A DNA stretch of 14,968 bases from CAYLUN01 sp964386865 (GTDB taxonomy: Bacteria; Verrucomicrobiota; Kiritimatiellia; RFP12; UBA1067), in contig CAYLUN010000117.1 in the NCBI GenBank assembly GCA_964386865.1, forward strand, positions 1 through 14,968, written 5' to 3'. Below the pieces are notes generated by a model. That model worked only from the letters and a program-made list of their open reading frames with translations. It was not told the origin of the DNA and ran no database searches. A program made the position numbers and the translations under genes. Positions 13,262 through 14,968 of the stretch are shown in pieces. Within the stretch, counting starts at the first letter, position 1, and every line of letters begins with the position of its first letter.

Positions 13262-14968
13262 TCAGCGGGCGGCTGTGAGCCGCTTCGCCTGCGCCGGCTC
13301 GTTAAAGCGGCCCATCCAAACCCAGCAGCTGTTGCACACGCAGTTTGTGCCCCGCCCGCAGGTGCCGCGAGCGTCGTGGTGCGCCTGCGGCGCGATCGAC
13401 GCTTGCACCAAGGCCGACAGCGCCTGATAGTCCGGATCGTCCGCGCCGGCGAACCCGCCCTCCAGCTGGCCCCAGCCGCCCTTGTCCGCCGGCAGCGCCG
13501 CCAGCAAGATGCGGCTCTTCTCCGGCTCGCCCACGTTGACGAGCGCAGGGAACGGCTGCTCCGCGACCGCCTTGCCGAACCGCCCTTCGATCGCGGCCCG
13601 CAGCCGCTTCTCGCCCGCGGGCTCGGGCTGACGCTGCTCCGCGCGGTTGAACCCGTAGTAGCCGTCGCCGTAGTGCGGCACGTTCAGGTCCATCCACACG
13701 ATCAGCGCATCCCATTCGTCTTCCGACAGCTTCACGCCGTGGTGGCCCTTCTTCAAGATCGCCGTCAGCGGGCTCGCGATCGCGAAGTAGTCGTTCGTTT
13801 TGCTCGCGCCGGTCTCCTGATACGACTCGACCCACTTCACCAGCTTCCGCTTGATCAGGTTCGGCCCCGCCAGAGTCCCGATCAGGTTCAGCGGCTCTTT
13901 CCCGCCCTGCTCTTTCGGCGCCAGCCCGTGGCACCCGATGCAGTGCCGGTCGAACACCGGCTGAACCGTCCGCACGAAGCTGAAGCCGCCCTCGTAGCCC
14001 AGCACGGGCTTGGGCTGCGGATCGGCGATCTCGCGCCGCTTGGCCAGCTCCTGCGGCGGCCGGCTCCGCATCTTGTCCTCGTGGCAGCCCGCGCAGCCGA
14101 GGACTTCGCCCTTCTGCGCGTAGATGAACGAACGCATCGTGAACACGGCCATGCCCTCCGCGTTCAGCGCCTGCAGCTGGATCGGCCGGCCGGCCGGAAT
14201 GCGGAACGCGGCTGAGCCGTCCTCGGCGACCGGAACCACGCCGAGCGGCCGCTTGTAGATGTCCAAGTCGAGGTCCTTGTTGCGGTTCGCCTTCTTCGCG
14301 GCGGGCTGGTTCTGAAGCTCGTTGACGCGCAGGTACTTGATGCTGCCCTTCTCCAGCGGCTCGCGGCAGTCGTACACGTTCTCAACATAGCACACGCCGA
14401 AGTCGGGCGCCGTCGCCACAGGCGGCAGCACGGAGGGGATCACGGGCGGCCGCGCGCGCGGGCGGATCGGGATCGGCGTGAACGTGCCGATCTCCGGATC
14501 CTGATAGATCAGCTCGCGCCCGCCCAGCGTATCCACCAACCAGATCCCGAAGGCCTTCCTCGACGGCCACGCGCCGTACATCGGCGCCCCGGCCCACGGC
14601 TCTGGGGAGTAGCTGGCGAAGAACAGCGTGTCGTTGACCGGATACGGCGCGGCGTAGCACCCCGGCAGGTTCCACCCCTCCGACTCGGGCCACGGCACTT
14701 CCGGCGTGACGCGCGTGAGCGGCGCGGGGCCGTCCTCGCCCTTGTGCGTGTCGATGGTGATGAGCGAGCCGGCCGTCAAGTAGTGGTGCGCGCCCGCCGT
14801 AGCCACCACGACGTGCGTGCCGGGTATCGGCTGCACCTCCGTCTGGATGCCGGGGTGCATGGTGTAGTTCCCGTAGAAGTGCGCCGTCCCTGTGCCGTCC
14901 GGCTTCATCGTCCACAGGCTCTGATACCACACCGCGTTGCGGTTGATGTAGTCCCAGCGCGTGTAGGC
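13262..14968 (-). CDS. Diheme c-type, HzsA-related protein (N-terminus outside window)
   Basis: The visible 568 C-terminal residues start within AYTRWDYINRNA at the window edge; the GTG at 14932 is internal and not a true start. The first half resembles the end of a beta-propeller (GIWLVDTLGGRELIYQDPEI), followed by a middle beta domain (ENVYDCREPLEKGSIKYLRV). Two heme c sites follow: CAGCH (14081-14095) and, in a cytochrome c-like segment FVRTVQPVFDRHCIGCHGLA, CIGCH (13928-13942). This layout resembles the hydrazine synthase alpha-subunit-related (HzsA-related) proteins common in PVC bacteria, which are not thought to make hydrazine in most hosts. Heme c attachment requires export to the periplasm; the signal peptide would lie beyond the window. 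The C-terminal tail has a Cys cluster C-x5-C-x-C-x2-C (13325-13360) that could hold zinc or iron-sulfur. The electron partner and substrate are unknown. Confidence 0.82.
   Translation of the reverse strand, partial: AYTRWDYINRNAVWYQSLWTMKPDGTGTAHFYGNYTMHPGIQTEVQPIPGTHVVVATAGAHHYLTAGSLITIDTHKGEDGPAPLTRVTPEVPWPESEGWNLPGCYAAPYPVNDTLFFASYSPEPWAGAPMYGAWPSRKAFGIWLVDTLGGRELIYQDPEIGTFTPIPIRPRARPPVIPSVLPPVATAPDFGVCYVENVYDCREPLEKGSIKYLRVNELQNQPAAKKANRNKDLDLDIYKRPLGVVPVAEDGSAAFRIPAGRPIQLQALNAEGMAVFTMRSFIYAQKGEVLGCAGCHEDKMRSRPPQELAKRREIADPQPKPVLGYEGGFSFVRTVQPVFDRHCIGCHGLAPKEQGGKEPLNLIGTLAGPNLIKRKLVKWVESYQETGASKTNDYFAIASPLTAILKKGHHGVKLSEDEWDALIVWMDLNVPHYGDGYYGFNRAEQRQPEPAGEKRLRAAIEGRFGKAVAEQPFPALVNVGEPEKSRILLAALPADKGGWGQLEGGFAGADDPDYQALSALVQASIAPQAHHDARGTCGRGTNCVCNSCWVWMGRFNEPAQAKRLTAAR

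Noticed and set aside
13262..14968. True hydrazine synthase (anammox)
   Set aside because: Only a general HzsA-like layout with two heme sites is visible. No HzsB/HzsC-like genes adjoin it in this window, and related proteins are common in non-anammox PVC genomes.

Overview
The window looks like a chromosomal segment of a GC-rich Gram-negative bacterium, most likely a member of the PVC superphylum (Kiritimatiellota/Lentisphaerota or a planctomycete relative). The clues are a lipoprotein-type signal on a 1,921-residue surface protein, Tat- and Sec-exported FAD oxidoreductases, a diheme protein resembling HzsA-related proteins, and an EF-Tu whose switch I departs from the usual Arg-Gly-Ile-Thr. 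The phylum is an inference from recalled family traits, not a computed placement.

Region 1 (1-2541, minus strand) is a translation/transcription/secretion block. A strong promoter at 2513-2541 leads into tRNA-Thr(GGU), tuf, rpmG, tRNA-Trp(CCA), secE and nusG, and nusG runs off the left edge. The order is the familiar bacterial one. tuf, rpmG, secE and nusG each have a Shine-Dalgarno-like stretch, weak for rpmG and secE.

Region 2 (2687-5423, minus strand) holds two tandem paralogous exported FAD-dependent oxidoreductases. One has a twin-arginine signal and the other a Sec-type signal. They are separated by 64 bases that hold a hairpin and a possible second promoter.

Region 3 (5424-11416) is a 227-base divergent promoter region followed by one very large plus-strand gene. 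It encodes a predicted lipoprotein made of repeated beta-sandwich modules: LamG/jelly-roll-like segments in the N-terminal half, and three galactose-binding-like repeats separated by Ig-like segments in the C-terminal half. I see no catalytic motif in it, so adhesion or glycan binding is the best guess.

Region 4 (11417-12723, plus strand) carries a short protein with a lipoyl domain and a peripheral-subunit-binding domain but no acyltransferase domain, then a FabG-like short-chain dehydrogenase. Two related 20-nt palindromes follow the stop codons of the giant gene and the lipoyl gene; their stems differ by a compensatory pair change.

Region 5 (12724-14968, minus strand) has a DUF1330 protein and the C-terminal 568 residues of a diheme c-type HzsA-related protein that continues past the right edge. 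Its Cys-rich tail follows the heme domain. Taken together, regions 2-5 suggest an accessory set for envelope redox chemistry and surface glycan binding, but no pathway can be assigned from this window alone.
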